64,000 nt of DNA, from positions 1,798,001 through 1,862,000 of the forward strand of contig NZ_CP032101.1 of NCBI RefSeq assembly GCF_003544855.1, written 5' to 3'. Of this stretch, positions 1-10,128 are shown in pieces. The notes beneath the pieces were generated by a model, which made no database searches, had not been told where the DNA came from, and worked only from the letters and a program-made list of their open reading frames with translations. The stretch's first letter is position 1; every line of letters starts with the position of its first letter. This stretch comes from Malaciobacter marinus (lineage in GTDB: Bacteria > Campylobacterota > Campylobacteria > Campylobacterales > Arcobacteraceae). The translations under genes and the position numbers were made by a program.

Positions 1-1
1 T

Positions 2-196
2 CCTGAATACGCGAAGCGTTTTAAAAAGATGTATGAAGAGATAAAAGATAAATACAAACTTAAAAGTATGCCTTTTTTACTAGATGGTGTTGCTGGAGAA
101 AAAGAGCTTAATCAATCAGATGGAATTCATCCAAATGCTCAAGGACACAAATATATCGCAAAAGAAGTTTATAAGTTTTTAAAGGAAGAGTTATAA
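2..196 (+). CDS. tesA: GDSL-type esterase/lysophospholipase, C-terminal part only
   Basis: This is the last 64 codons of a gene that begins before the window. The frame is open from base 2 and stops at 194-196. Near the end it carries the DGIHPN block, the Asp-x-x-His pair that completes the catalytic triad in GDSL/SGNH hydrolases such as TesA (acyl-CoA thioesterase/lysophospholipase). The stop codon overlaps the ATG of the next gene (TAATG), so the two are translationally coupled. The order tesA-ybbA-ybbP is common in proteobacteria and supports the assignment. The catalytic Ser (GDSL block) lies outside the window and could not be checked. Confidence 0.75.
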   Translation, partial: PEYAKRFKKMYEEIKDKYKLKSMPFLLDGVAGEKELNQSDGIHPNAQGHKYIAKEVYKFLKEEL

Positions 197-858
197 TGCT
201 AAAAATAAAATCACTAAAAAAATCATACTCTCAAGGTTTAGAAACTATTGATATTTTTCAAGATTTGAATTTTCAAGTACAAAAAGCACAAACAGTTGCT
301 ATTATGGGTAAATCAGGAAGTGGTAAATCCACACTACTTTCATTGATATCAGGAATAATCAAGCCAAATAATGGAGATATAATTCTTGATAAAGTTTCTT
401 ATAAAGATTTAAAAGAGAGCCAGTTAAATGATTTTAGAGCTTCAAATATAGGTTTTGTTTTTCAAAATTTTCATTTAGTTTCTTACTTAAATGCTTTGGA
501 AAATGTAATGCTTCCTGCAAAAGTTTGTGGTATTTCAAATCCAAAAGAAAAAGCTATAGAACTTCTAAAAGATGTAGGCTTAGAGCATAGATTAAATCAT
601 CTTCCTTCACAACTAAGTGGTGGTGAAAAACAACGAGTTGCAATAGCAAGAGCACTTATTCATAATCCTAAAATAATCTTAGCAGATGAGCCAAGTGGAA
701 ACTTAGATGAAGAAACAGGCATTGCTGTTATGGATAAACTTTTTGAACTAATCAAAAAAAACAACACTACTTTGATTTTAGTGACACACTCAAAAGATGT
801 TGCAAAACGTTGTGAAGAAACTTATGAACTTGTATTGGGAGATTTGACTAAATGCTAG
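196..858 (+). CDS. ybbA: ABC transporter ATP-binding protein, YbbA/LolD-like
   Basis: The 220-residue ATPase of a MacB/LolD-type ABC system has the Walker A motif GKSGSGKST (about residue 38), the signature LSGGEKQRVAIARAL (about 140) and Walker B IILADEPSGNLDEE (about 160). The SGNLD ending is typical of the LolD/YbbA branch. It overlaps the esterase gene by one base and the downstream permease gene by seven, so all three form one operon. It should energise the FtsX-type permease that follows. The YbbA branch is chosen from the esterase neighbour; the substrate cannot be read from sequence. Confidence 0.85.
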   Translation: MLKIKSLKKSYSQGLETIDIFQDLNFQVQKAQTVAIMGKSGSGKSTLLSLISGIIKPNNGDIILDKVSYKDLKESQLNDFRASNIGFVFQNFHLVSYLNALENVMLPAKVCGISNPKEKAIELLKDVGLEHRLNHLPSQLSGGEKQRVAIARALIHNPKIILADEPSGNLDEETGIAVMDKLFELIKKNNTTLILVTHSKDVAKRCEETYELVLGDLTKC

Positions 859-3302
859 TATTGGATCTTGTTTCAAAAGCACTTGCACGCTCAAAATCTT
901 TTAGCTTGATATTTATATTAAACTTTTGTTTAACCATAGCATCACTCTCTTATTTACAATTTTTCAAAGGAAGTATGGAAAGCTCACTAGATACAAAAGC
1001 AAAAATATTACTTGGTTCTGATCTTGTGGTATCTTCAAGATTTCCTATAACACCACAACAAATAGAAAACATAAAAAACAAACTTCCAAAAATAAAAGAT
1101 TTTTCACAAGGAGTTTCTACTGTTAGTATGATCTCTTCATCTAAAAGAGCTAGATTGATGGAAGTTGTAAAAATAAATGAGTCTTACCCTTACTATGGAG
1201 GATTGGTTTTTAAAGACAAAACAATCTATCCAAAAGGTGAACCTTTACCAAAAGCAAATGAAGTTTGGGTTTCCCAAGAAGTTATTGACCTTCTTGGCTT
1301 AAAACTTTTAGAAAAGATAAAAATAGGTAAAGAAAACTTTATCATAAAGAAAATCATTGAAGAAGATAGCTTAAAAACAATAAATTTTTCTGGCTTCATG
1401 CCCAAAATTTATATAAGTGAAAAAGGCTTAGAAAAAACAGAGCTTTTGCAGTTTGGTTCTACTGCTAGATACAAACTAAACTTTCTTTTCCAAGATAATC
1501 TAGACAATGACACATTGGAAAAAATTGAAAATAAATTAGAAAAAAGTATTGAACAAAACCTAAGAGTACTCTCTCCAAATGATGGGAAAGACCGTTTATT
1601 GCGTGTTTTAAACTTCCTTACAGACTTTTTGTCTTTAGTCTCTCTTGTTTCGTTCTTTTTAGGACTTGTGGGGCTTATTTATTTATATTCAGGTTTTTTA
1701 AGAAAACATCAAAAAGATATTACAATCTTGAGTGATTTGGGTTTGAGCAAAAAAAATTTAGCAATTACATATATTCTTCATCTATTTATACTAATAACAA
1801 TTTCAAGTATTATTGTTTTTTCACTTATGGCAATATCTGCACAATTTATAAGTCCAATACTTGAAAAACTTATAGATTTTAATTTTAATTTATCATTGGA
1901 TTACTATTTTTTCTTAAAATCTTCATTAGTATTATTGCTTTTAAGTTTAAGTATAGGACTTCCTTTGATTTTACCTCTACTTCAAAGAGAAAAACAATCA
2001 TTTTCAAAAACTATTTTTAGTTTTACTCCTTTTGTTTTACTACTACTACTTATATCACACTTTGTAACACCTAGTAAAAATGTAGGACTTATATTTGCTA
2101 TAGCAATGCTTTTACTTATTATTTTGTTTTTTACAATTGGCTCATTTATTTTAAAAAGATTTGATTTTGTAGGACATTTAGAAAACTTATCATTATCTTT
2201 AGCCTTGAAAAATATTATTAGACAAAGAAAAACATCATTGACTTTATTTACTGCAATTGTTTTATGTACAACATTTTTTAGTCTAATCCCTCAAATAGGA
2301 TCATCACTATCAACTGCCTTAACTCAAAGTATTGATGAAAGACCTCGCTTTTTTGTTATAGATGCAAAAGAAGAGCAGATTAAAGATATAAAAAATGCAG
2401 TTAATAGTATGAATGCAAAATTAGAAAATATCTCACCCATGATTAGAGGAAGAGTAGTAAAAATAAACAATAAAGAAGAGCTTGAAAATACAGCTGTTAA
2501 TCTCTCATATAGAACTAAATTAAAAAATAGCGAAGAGATTGTTCAAGGCAGAGAGTTTAAAGGAGTTTATAACTCAAAAGACTTTTCAAAACCAATAGAA
2601 GTAAGTGTTGAAGAAAGATATGCAAACAGAAGAGGAATAAACTTAGGAGATACTCTTGTATTTGATGTTTTAGGATTAAAACTAAAAGCAGTTGTAGTTA
2701 ATATAAGAACAGTAAACTGGACAGAATTTGTACCAAACTTCTTTTTGATATTACAAAAAGGAGCCATTGATGATGCACCAAAAACTATTTTAGCCACAAT
2801 ATCAACAGGAGATTATGATGCCTCAAGTATGCTTTTAAAACTCACAGATCTTTTTCCAACCTTAACTGTTATAGATGTAAAAAATCTATTTGAAACTTTT
2901 ACAAGCCTTGTAAAAAATGTCACTAATGTAACTGAGAAGATGAGTTTATATTCTATCATCGTTGGTCTTCTTATGAGTTTTATTATCATTCAATACCAAA
3001 TGAATTTACAAAAAAACAATATACTAAGACTAAAAATGATTGGAGTAAAAAATAAAACCATCAGAAACTCTTTTTTAATAGAGTTTGGTCTTATCTCTTT
3101 TAGTGCAAGTACATTAGGAATAGTTTTAGGAAGCATAGGCTCTTATATTATAAGTACAATACTCTTTGAGTCATACTGGAATTTTAGAGCCGATATACTT
3201 TTACTATATTTTTTCTTTATTCCAGCACTAACCATACTAATAGTTAGCTTTTTTACTTCAAAAATGATTCATCAAAAAGAGAACATTCTTTTTGGTGAAT
3301 AG
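852..3302 (+). CDS. ybbP: FtsX-family ABC transporter permease, YbbP-like
   Basis: This 816-residue inner-membrane protein has one N-terminal membrane segment (about 18-38), a large external domain, then two groups of three to four helices (about 255-430 and 465-490) and a final FtsX block (about 690-800). The double-FtsX layout matches YbbP, the partner of YbbA. Its ATG lies inside the end of the ATPase gene. Such permeases extract or move lipid-like molecules or act mechanically on periplasmic partners, and the linked esterase points to a lipid. The exact role is not known from sequence. Confidence 0.8.
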   Translation: MLVLDLVSKALARSKSFSLIFILNFCLTIASLSYLQFFKGSMESSLDTKAKILLGSDLVVSSRFPITPQQIENIKNKLPKIKDFSQGVSTVSMISSSKRARLMEVVKINESYPYYGGLVFKDKTIYPKGEPLPKANEVWVSQEVIDLLGLKLLEKIKIGKENFIIKKIIEEDSLKTINFSGFMPKIYISEKGLEKTELLQFGSTARYKLNFLFQDNLDNDTLEKIENKLEKSIEQNLRVLSPNDGKDRLLRVLNFLTDFLSLVSLVSFFLGLVGLIYLYSGFLRKHQKDITILSDLGLSKKNLAITYILHLFILITISSIIVFSLMAISAQFISPILEKLIDFNFNLSLDYYFFLKSSLVLLLLSLSIGLPLILPLLQREKQSFSKTIFSFTPFVLLLLLISHFVTPSKNVGLIFAIAMLLLIILFFTIGSFILKRFDFVGHLENLSLSLALKNIIRQRKTSLTLFTAIVLCTTFFSLIPQIGSSLSTALTQSIDERPRFFVIDAKEEQIKDIKNAVNSMNAKLENISPMIRGRVVKINNKEELENTAVNLSYRTKLKNSEEIVQGREFKGVYNSKDFSKPIEVSVEERYANRRGINLGDTLVFDVLGLKLKAVVVNIRTVNWTEFVPNFFLILQKGAIDDAPKTILATISTGDYDASSMLLKLTDLFPTLTVIDVKNLFETFTSLVKNVTNVTEKMSLYSIIVGLLMSFIIIQYQMNLQKNNILRLKMIGVKNKTIRNSFLIEFGLISFSASTLGIVLGSIGSYIISTILFESYWNFRADILLLYFFFIPALTILIVSFFTSKMIHQKENILFGE

Positions 3303-3325
3303 TAGGAGTTGTTGAAAAACTCAAT

Positions 3326-4093
3326 TTATAGTATTTGTTCTTGCCCAATTCTATATAGTGCAAAATCATATTTTATTGGGTCTTGATTATCGAACTCTTT
3401 TAGTTTTTGTGTTAGTAATATTGCAGATTTTAGATCATATGTTTTTCTTTGAAGTAGTCCTAATTTTTGTGATACTTTAAAGGTGTGTGTATCAAGGGGG
3501 ATTATCAAGTCTTTTTTATCAACTTTTTTCCATAATCCTAAATCTAAGTTATCATCTCTTACCATCCATCTTAAAAACATATTCCATCTTTTATATGGGG
3601 CGTTTCCTATTTGTTTGATTTGTAAGTTTTTATCTCTTTTAAATGGGCTTGATACTAAAAAAGTAAAGCCTTGTGAGTTATAGTTTGATACTTCATGGAT
3701 TTGTTTTATCAATGTATCTAGACCGTCTAAAATGCTGTTTTCTTTTTTATAACCTTGTAAAAAGATATCATTCAAACTATTTGTTTGTTTTAATCTTCTA
3801 AATGTTTTAAAGATTGTTTTTACATCAGTACTATTTTGAAACCTATAATAAAACTTATCAAGTTCTTTTTCAATAACTTCTTCTTTTTCATCTAAAAGTT
3901 CAAAGTTTAAACTATCTAAAAACTTTACTATTAAAGAGGCTTTTCCATATCCAAAAAGTGCGCATAATAAAATTGTATATTCATCTTTGTATCTACTTGC
4001 TACTAAAAGTGGGTCAGGTTTTTCATATGAAAGTTCACAATCGCTATTTCTTGTGCAAACTTCACTATCTAAAAGTTTTTTGATATCTTGCAT
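3326..4093 (-). CDS. TIGR02757 (DUF2400) family protein
   Basis: This 255-residue soluble protein resembles the TIGR02757 family found in Helicobacter, Campylobacter and Bacteroidetes. The recognisable blocks are the ALFGYGKASLIVKFLDSL stretch (about residue 45), the KRWNMFLRWMVRDD stretch (about 170), and IPLDTHTFKVSQKLGL (about 195). The last two look like a helix-hairpin-helix DNA-glycosylase-like fold, but no catalytic role has been established. It converges on ybbP and is transcribed separately from the Mrp operon, whose end lies about 80 bases upstream. Confidence 0.7.
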   Translation of the reverse strand: MQDIKKLLDSEVCTRNSDCELSYEKPDPLLVASRYKDEYTILLCALFGYGKASLIVKFLDSLNFELLDEKEEVIEKELDKFYYRFQNSTDVKTIFKTFRRLKQTNSLNDIFLQGYKKENSILDGLDTLIKQIHEVSNYNSQGFTFLVSSPFKRDKNLQIKQIGNAPYKRWNMFLRWMVRDDNLDLGLWKKVDKKDLIIPLDTHTFKVSQKLGLLQRKTYDLKSAILLTQKLKEFDNQDPIKYDFALYRIGQEQIL

Positions 4094-4149
4094 TATTTTG
4101 CCTAAAAAATTTATTTTATATGTAGTAATAAAAAGTAACTATTATTTTT

Positions 4150-4182
4150 AAAGAAAAACAGATAATTTTATCTATTTTTCTT
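4150..4182 (-). terminator. Hairpin at the end of the mrp operon
   Basis: The arms at 4152-4164 and 4170-4182 pair over 13 positions, with one G-U wobble when read on the minus strand. They enclose the mrpG stop codon. The T-run that follows on the minus strand is short, so its strength as a terminator is uncertain. Confidence 0.4.
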
Positions 4183-4489
4183 CTGCTTCTTTAATTTTTT
4201 CTTCATTTTTTTTGATATGTATTGCAGACTTTGCCATCAAGTGAGCACTAATTGGCGCTGTTATAAATAAAAACAATGTTATTAAAACTTCATGTAAACT
4301 AAGCTCTCCTGTTGTAAATGTAAAATACAATGTTGAGGCTACTAAAACTGCACCTACTCCTAAAGTTGTTGCTTTTGTAGGGGCATGTAATCTTGTAAAG
4401 AAATCAGGTAATTTTACTAATCCTATAGAACCAACAAGAGTAAAAAAAGCACCTAAAAAAATAAGTAATGATATGATAAATTCAAACAT
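4172..4489 (-). CDS. mrpG: Na+/H+ antiporter Mrp subunit G
   Basis: MrpG is a 105-residue protein with three membrane helices. The conserved LPDFFTRLHAPTKATTLG block lies near residue 27, where the family signature is expected. It is one of the small hydrophobic subunits needed to assemble the hetero-oligomeric Mrp sodium/proton antiporter. It is the last gene of the operon, 11 bases after mrpF. The charged Lys/Glu-rich C-terminal tail is cytoplasmic in the family model. Confidence 0.92.
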   Translation of the reverse strand: MFEFIISLLIFLGAFFTLVGSIGLVKLPDFFTRLHAPTKATTLGVGAVLVASTLYFTFTTGELSLHEVLITLFLFITAPISAHLMAKSAIHIKKNEEKIKEAEEK

Positions 4490-4500
4490 AAAATCTCCTG

Positions 4501-4770
4501 TTATTCCATAATATCGCCACGCAACAAATATTTACTAAGCGCAACTGTTCCTACAAATCCCATAACTGCAATTAATAATGCAGCTTCAAAATATAATGTG
4601 TTTCCAAGATGTAAACTATATATTATTAAAAGTGCTATTGAATTAATATATAGTGTATCAAGTGAAAGTATTCTATCAGCAACACTTGGACCAACAATCA
4701 ATCTATATATATTAAATATCATTGCTATTGTAATCATTACAAATGCTATTGGTAATACAAATTCTAACAT
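4501..4770 (-). CDS. mrpF: Na+/H+ antiporter Mrp subunit F
   Basis: MrpF has 89 residues and three predicted helices. It contains the family block VGPSVADRILSLDTL near residue 27, with the conserved Asp in the membrane region. It overlaps mrpE by seven bases, so translation is coupled. It belongs to the same membrane complex as the neighbouring subunits. Confidence 0.92.
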   Translation of the reverse strand: MLEFVLPIAFVMITIAMIFNIYRLIVGPSVADRILSLDTLYINSIALLIIYSLHLGNTLYFEAALLIAVMGFVGTVALSKYLLRGDIME

Positions 4771-5264
4771 GATTTAAATACCTCCATCAAAGGTTTTTCA
4801 TACCTTTTTTTTATCTCTTTTATTGTCTTTTTTTCATCATCAATAACTAAACCATGAATAATTAAGTATTTTCTATCTTCACTTAAATCACAACTAACTG
4901 TTCCAGGAGTTAGTGATATAGTACTTGCAAGTGTACTAATACCTAAAGGGTGCTTTATATCAAGAGGTAAATTAAAAAAAGTTGGTTTCAAATTACTATT
5001 TGGTCCAATTACTTGTTTTGCAACTGTTAAATTAGCAACAACTATATCATAAATCACAAGAAGTGAAAACTTTAAAAAAGTTAATGGATTTCTAATATAG
5101 ACTGTTTCTGGCCAAAAACTTGATGTAAACCAAGGAATTAATACAGCCAAAAATGCACCTAATAATATATGCCCAGGTGCAATAGTATTATTTAATAAAA
5201 GCCAAATCACTACTAAAATAATACTTAAAATTGGGTGGGGTAAAATTCTATTTTTATTTTTCAT
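4764..5264 (-). CDS. mrpE: Na+/H+ antiporter Mrp subunit E
   Basis: MrpE has 166 residues. Two N-terminal membrane helices (about 12-50) are followed by a third hydrophobic stretch and a soluble C-terminal domain. The SLTPGTVSCDLSEDRKYLIIHGL block near residue 115 is the family hallmark. It overlaps mrpD by four bases (ATGA). In studied Mrp systems MrpE supports assembly and full activity of the complex. Confidence 0.92.
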   Translation of the reverse strand: MKNKNRILPHPILSIILVVIWLLLNNTIAPGHILLGAFLAVLIPWFTSSFWPETVYIRNPLTFLKFSLLVIYDIVVANLTVAKQVIGPNSNLKPTFFNLPLDIKHPLGISTLASTISLTPGTVSCDLSEDRKYLIIHGLVIDDEKKTIKEIKKRYEKPLMEVFKSC

Positions 5265-6781
5265 TTTATTACCTCTTCAATATTGATTACAGTTGTTATA
5301 TACTTACTTGTATCAAATAGATTTGCTGCTATTGTATTTGTAAATTCTGTAATTGGGTTTGCAAATATTACTAATAATGGAGCAAATAAAAATAAAAAGA
5401 ATATTGAAGCTAAAGTTGATTTTGATAGCTTGTACTCATCTAAAGGCTCTACATCTAAAGTTGTATCATAAAATATTGCTGAACCACTTTTTGATAAAGC
5501 TATAATAATCAATAAACTACTAATAAGAACTACTGATAAAATTATTGCTGTATGTGTATGTTCTAAAGAAGCTGATAAAATCATTATTTTTCCAAAGAAT
5601 CCTGATAAAGGTGGTAATCCAGCAACTGCAACTGCAAATATAAAAAATAATGCACCAATAATAATTGCTTCTTTAAATATTGGCATTTGTTTATCAAAAT
5701 ATCCTGTAGTTCTAGCTTTTAGTATTACATCTGCAACTAAGAAAAATCCAGCTGCAAGAAAAGTTGAATGAATCATATAATAAATTGCTCCACCCAAAGC
5801 ATCTTGAGAATTAATTCCAATTGCTATTAATAAAATACTAACAGAAGTCAATACTAAATATGCAACTTGATTTCTAATCTCTTTTGAAGCTAGGACACCA
5901 AATGTTGCTAAAGTTAATGTTATAAGTCCTATGTTTAAAACCCAAGGTATATAATAGTATGCTAATTCACCTGCATTTTCACCAAATATTGTTCCATGCA
6001 CTCTAATGATTGCATATAAACCTACTTTTGTCATAATTGCAAATAGTGCTGCTACTGGAGCACTTGTCTTTCCATATGCACTTGGCAACCATAAATATAA
6101 AGGAAACATAGCTGATTTCAATCCAAAAACTACAAGTAACAATAAACCAGCAGCAGCTACTACACTTATATTTTCTGAATCCAATAATGAAACTTTGTAT
6201 GCCATATCAGCAATATTTAAAGTACCTAAAATTCCATATAAAGTACCAACTGCAAATAAAAATAGTGTTGAACCTATTAGATTAATAATCACATAATGCA
6301 AACCTGCTTTTGTTCTTCCTTCTGCTTTTCCATGTAAAAGTAAACTATAACTTGCTAAAAGTAAGATTTCAAAGAATACAAATAGATTAAAAATATCTCC
6401 TGTTAAAAATGCCCCATTTAATCCAAATATTTGTAATTGAAATAAAGAGTGAAAATGTACTCCCTCTTTATCTATCTTTTCACTTATTGCATACCATAAT
6501 GCACCAAAAGCTAAAAGTGATGTAATACTAACCATCAAAATTGACAATGAGTCTAAAACTAATACAATCCCAAAAGGAGCTTCCCAATTACCTAGTTTAT
6601 AAACTAAAACTTCTTCTGTTGAAGTGATATCTATTAATGTAAAAATAGATACAAAAATTAAAGCTATGATAGATAAAAGTGAAATTGTTTGCCCTACTTT
6701 AAATCCATACCTTTTAGTAATAAGAATTGAAAAAGCAGCTATTAAAGGTATTAGAATAGGTATTATTGGTGTATGTGTCAT
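5261..6781 (-). CDS. mrpD: Na+/H+ antiporter Mrp subunit D
   Basis: MrpD, at 506 residues, is a NuoN/NuoM-like proton-translocating subunit with about 14 helices. The conserved Glu of helix 5 lies in FEILLLASYSLLLHG (about residue 137). The lysine-bearing FGLKSAMFPLYLWLPSAYGKT block is near 220. The start ATG overlaps the mrpC stop (TAATG). The length is normal. With MrpA it is expected to form the proton/sodium path of the antiporter in the cytoplasmic membrane. Confidence 0.95.
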   Translation of the reverse strand: MTHTPIIPILIPLIAAFSILITKRYGFKVGQTISLLSIIALIFVSIFTLIDITSTEEVLVYKLGNWEAPFGIVLVLDSLSILMVSITSLLAFGALWYAISEKIDKEGVHFHSLFQLQIFGLNGAFLTGDIFNLFVFFEILLLASYSLLLHGKAEGRTKAGLHYVIINLIGSTLFLFAVGTLYGILGTLNIADMAYKVSLLDSENISVVAAAGLLLLVVFGLKSAMFPLYLWLPSAYGKTSAPVAALFAIMTKVGLYAIIRVHGTIFGENAGELAYYYIPWVLNIGLITLTLATFGVLASKEIRNQVAYLVLTSVSILLIAIGINSQDALGGAIYYMIHSTFLAAGFFLVADVILKARTTGYFDKQMPIFKEAIIIGALFFIFAVAVAGLPPLSGFFGKIMILSASLEHTHTAIILSVVLISSLLIIIALSKSGSAIFYDTTLDVEPLDEYKLSKSTLASIFFLFLFAPLLVIFANPITEFTNTIAANLFDTSKYITTVINIEEVIK

Positions 6782-7125
6782 TATTTATCTCCATCCTTAT
6801 CTAAAACTTTTCCATCTACATGGTCACTTTTTAATTCACCATATGCTTTTAAAGATAAAACAATCACAAAAGCTGTCATACCAAAACTAATCACAATAGC
6901 TGTTAATACTAAAGCTTGAGGCAATGGATCTGAATAGTTTGATACATTTTCTTGTATTATTGCTGCTTGATTTATATTTAATCTACCCATTGCAAATAAA
7001 AATAAGTTAACTGCATAAGCTAAGAAAGTCAATCCTAAAACTACAGGAAATGTTCTAGCTCTTAGTGTTAAGAAAACTCCAACACCTGTTAGTACTGCAA
7101 TAATTAATGCTAATAATATTTCCAT
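6781..7125 (-). CDS. mrpC: Na+/H+ antiporter Mrp subunit C
   Basis: MrpC has 114 residues and three helices and is homologous to NuoK. The YSDPLPQALVLTAIVISFG block (about 66-84) is the family signature. It overlaps the mrpA stop codon by one base and the mrpD start by one base. The C-terminal tail is polar and variable. Confidence 0.94.
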   Translation of the reverse strand: MEILLALIIAVLTGVGVFLTLRARTFPVVLGLTFLAYAVNLFLFAMGRLNINQAAIIQENVSNYSDPLPQALVLTAIVISFGMTAFVIVLSLKAYGELKSDHVDGKVLDKDGDK

Positions 7126-9950
7126 TAGTTTTCACCTTCTTTATTATTATTTTCTTCACTTTGTAAATGAGACTCTTTACTTAACTTACCAAGTTGTAAA
7201 AGTATTAAAACAGTTGAGCCAACAACAACTAAAAATACACCTAAATCAAAGGCAATTGCACTTGCAAGTTCAAACTCGCCTACAATTGGCCAATGAACAT
7301 GAGTAAAGGTAGTAGTTAAAAATGGATAATCTATCACCATTGAAACTAAACCTGTAAGTGTTGCTATTAACAAACCAAATGAAATTAAAGTCTCTTTTTC
7401 AAATCTTAATCTAGCTTTTGTCCAATCAATTCCATTTGCTAAATACTGCACAATTAAAGCAACTGCTGCAATTAATCCTGCAATAAATCCACCACCTGGT
7501 AAATTATGTCCTCTTAAAAAGATATAAACAGCAACCATCAACATTAAAGGAAGAACTAGTCTTGTTACAGTTTGCATCATAGGTGGATGCATATCTGTTG
7601 ACCAAGCAAAACCTCTATCATCATATTTTGGTGCATAAAGTTTAAGACCTTGAAGCATAGAAAAAATTCCAAGTCCTGCTATTGCTAAAACTGTTATTTC
7701 TCCTAATGTATCAAATCCTCTAAAATCAACTAATATTACATTAACAACATTAGTTCCACCACCACCTGATACAGAGTTTTCTAAAAAGAAATTCCCTATT
7801 GTTGTATATTCTCTACTTAATACTGCTAAAGTTAAAACAAAAACTCCCATTGCAGCTAAAATTGAGATAATCAAATCTTTATTAATTCTTGTGTTTGATG
7901 ACTCTTTTGGAGTAGTTTGTGGCAAATAATATAATGCTAATAGTATTAATATTATCGTTACTACTTCTACACTTAATTGTGTTAGTGCTAAATCAGGAGC
8001 TGAAAATTTAATAAATATCAAAGATACAATTAGTCCCACTACTCCAATTGATATTAATGCAAGCAATTTTTTATGATGATAGATTGCAGTTACAAAAGTG
8101 GAAACTATCAAAATACAAACAGCAACTATACTAACCCAATCTATACTTAAAAATTCTCTATTCCCAAGTAATGAAGAATCCCCATAATTAAATCCAAAGA
8201 AACCTACAAATAAAGAAGCGACTAAGAACCAACTTATCATACTTTGAAGTGAGTTTTTATCAAAAAATGAAGTAACTTTACTTGCAAAAGAAAATATGAA
8301 ATTAATTGTTCCATCAAAAGGAACTCTTGCATCTATTCTTGCAACATATTTTTCATATAATAAATAACTTTTTTCTCTTTTTGAATATAAAAAGATACCA
8401 CCTAAAAAGGCAAGAATACTCATAATTAAAGGTGCATTAAAACCATGCCAAATTGCAAGTGAATACTCAGGTAAAGGAGTTTGTAAAGATCCCATAACAG
8501 CAGTTGCTAGTAAAGGTGCAATAGTAAAAGCAGGAATAGATCCAACAACAAGACAAGTAATTACAAGTAAATCAACAGGAATTTTCATAAATATTGGAGG
8601 TTCATGGGGTTGTTTTGGTAAATCTTTTAATTTACCATTAAAAAAGATATCATGAATAAATCTTAAAGAATAAGCCACAGAAAAAATTGCTGCTAATATT
8701 GCTAATAAAGGTGTAATGATATTAAATAATTCAGCATCTTTTAATGCTCTTTCAAAAAACATCTCTTTGGATAAAAATCCATTTAATAAAGGAACTCCTG
8801 CCATTGCAGATGCTGCAACCATTGCAAGGGTGGCAGTATGAGGCATATATGCCCAAAGTCCACTTAATTTTCGCATATCTCTAGTTCCTGCTTCATGGTC
8901 AATTATTCCTGCAACCATAAATAATGATGCCTTAAATGTTGCATGATTTATAATATGAAATATTGCTGCAACTGTTGCAAGGGGAGTTGATAGACCAAAT
9001 AAAAATGTAATTAAACCCAAGTGACTAATTGTTGAATAAGCTAATAATCCCTTTATATCATGTTTAAACATAGCACTAAAAGCACCTATTAATAAAGTCA
9101 ACAATCCTCCAATACCAACAATTAAAACCCATTCTGTTGTTCCACTTAAAGATGGATATAATCTAGCTAGTAAAAAGATTCCTGCTTTTACCATTGTTGC
9201 AGAGTGTAAATATGCTGAAACTGGTGTTGGTGCAGACATTGCATGAGGAAGCCAAAAATGGAAAGGAAATTGTGCTGATTTTGTAAATACTCCTAAAAGT
9301 ATTAAAAAAATAATTGGGGTATAAAGTTCATGGGATTTTATAAGTTCTGCATTTGCAAGTATATCAGTTAAATTATAACTACCTACTATATGCCCAAGCA
9401 TTAAAACCCCACCAAGCATTGCAAGACCACCAGCACCAGTGATAGTAAGTGCCATTTTTGCACCATCTCTACCCTCAGCTTTATGTTGCCAATAACTAAT
9501 TAGTAAAAAAGAGCTAAGAGAAGTCAACTCCCAAAAAACAACTAATTGCAATATATTTTCTGATAAAACAATACCAAGCATTGAGCCCATAAATAGAAGT
9601 AAATATGAATAAAATCTACCCATACAATCTTTTTCACTTATATAATATCTAGCATATATAATTACTAAAAGTCCAATACCTAAAATCAAACATGCAAATA
9701 AAAGTCCTAAACCATCTAGTCTAAAAGCAAAATCTAATCCAAGTGATTCAATCCATACCCAAGATTGTATTGTAGTAATACCATCAAAAGGAAGCTTTAT
9801 ATATTGTAGTAATACTAAAAAAGATAGTATCGTACTAACTCCCGCTCCCCATGCAGAAGCGAGTCTATTATACTTTGCTAAATAAGCAACAAAGGGTGCT
9901 GCAATAAACGGTAAAAGTACTATTATAGGCAAGCCTATTGTTTCTGACAT
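7125..9950 (-). CDS. mrpA: Na+/H+ antiporter Mrp subunit A fused to subunit B
   Basis: This 941-residue subunit starts with a NuoL-like core of about 14 helices. Its conserved Glu sits in FWELTSLSSFLLISYW (about 140), and the lysine-bearing FTKSAQFPFHFWLPHAM block follows near 220. After further helices the last roughly 140 residues form an MrpB domain, seen as FLRGHNLPGGGFIAGL near 820. No separate mrpB exists, so the fusion supplies it. It is the first gene of the A(B)-C-D-E-F-G operon and should drive sodium extrusion in exchange for protons. Confidence 0.95.
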   Translation of the reverse strand: MSETIGLPIIVLLPFIAAPFVAYLAKYNRLASAWGAGVSTILSFLVLLQYIKLPFDGITTIQSWVWIESLGLDFAFRLDGLGLLFACLILGIGLLVIIYARYYISEKDCMGRFYSYLLLFMGSMLGIVLSENILQLVVFWELTSLSSFLLISYWQHKAEGRDGAKMALTITGAGGLAMLGGVLMLGHIVGSYNLTDILANAELIKSHELYTPIIFLILLGVFTKSAQFPFHFWLPHAMSAPTPVSAYLHSATMVKAGIFLLARLYPSLSGTTEWVLIVGIGGLLTLLIGAFSAMFKHDIKGLLAYSTISHLGLITFLFGLSTPLATVAAIFHIINHATFKASLFMVAGIIDHEAGTRDMRKLSGLWAYMPHTATLAMVAASAMAGVPLLNGFLSKEMFFERALKDAELFNIITPLLAILAAIFSVAYSLRFIHDIFFNGKLKDLPKQPHEPPIFMKIPVDLLVITCLVVGSIPAFTIAPLLATAVMGSLQTPLPEYSLAIWHGFNAPLIMSILAFLGGIFLYSKREKSYLLYEKYVARIDARVPFDGTINFIFSFASKVTSFFDKNSLQSMISWFLVASLFVGFFGFNYGDSSLLGNREFLSIDWVSIVAVCILIVSTFVTAIYHHKKLLALISIGVVGLIVSLIFIKFSAPDLALTQLSVEVVTIILILLALYYLPQTTPKESSNTRINKDLIISILAAMGVFVLTLAVLSREYTTIGNFFLENSVSGGGGTNVVNVILVDFRGFDTLGEITVLAIAGLGIFSMLQGLKLYAPKYDDRGFAWSTDMHPPMMQTVTRLVLPLMLMVAVYIFLRGHNLPGGGFIAGLIAAVALIVQYLANGIDWTKARLRFEKETLISFGLLIATLTGLVSMVIDYPFLTTTFTHVHWPIVGEFELASAIAFDLGVFLVVVGSTVLILLQLGKLSKESHLQSEENNNKEGEN

Positions 9951-10093
9951 AATTTTCCCTATTTGTGTTAAGTTTTTTTATTTTATCCAAGTTTTTATTA
10001 AATTTTCTTTGCCAAAAAATCTTATAATTAAATTATTTTTTCTAATAATTAATTTAATATTTTGATTAACTTAATTAAAAGTTTTTCATTTGG

Positions 10094-10114
10094 TATAATA
10101 ACAACGATATAATA
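10094..10114 (+). promoter_or_regulatory. Putative promoter -10 region for the SDR gene
   Basis: A TATAAT hexamer lies at 10094-10099, with a second TATAAT-like block around 10109, in the 237-base divergent gap between mrpA and the SDR gene. No clear -35 box is visible, as is usual in this phylum. Confidence 0.4.
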
Positions 10115-10128
10115 TAAAAAGAGATTAA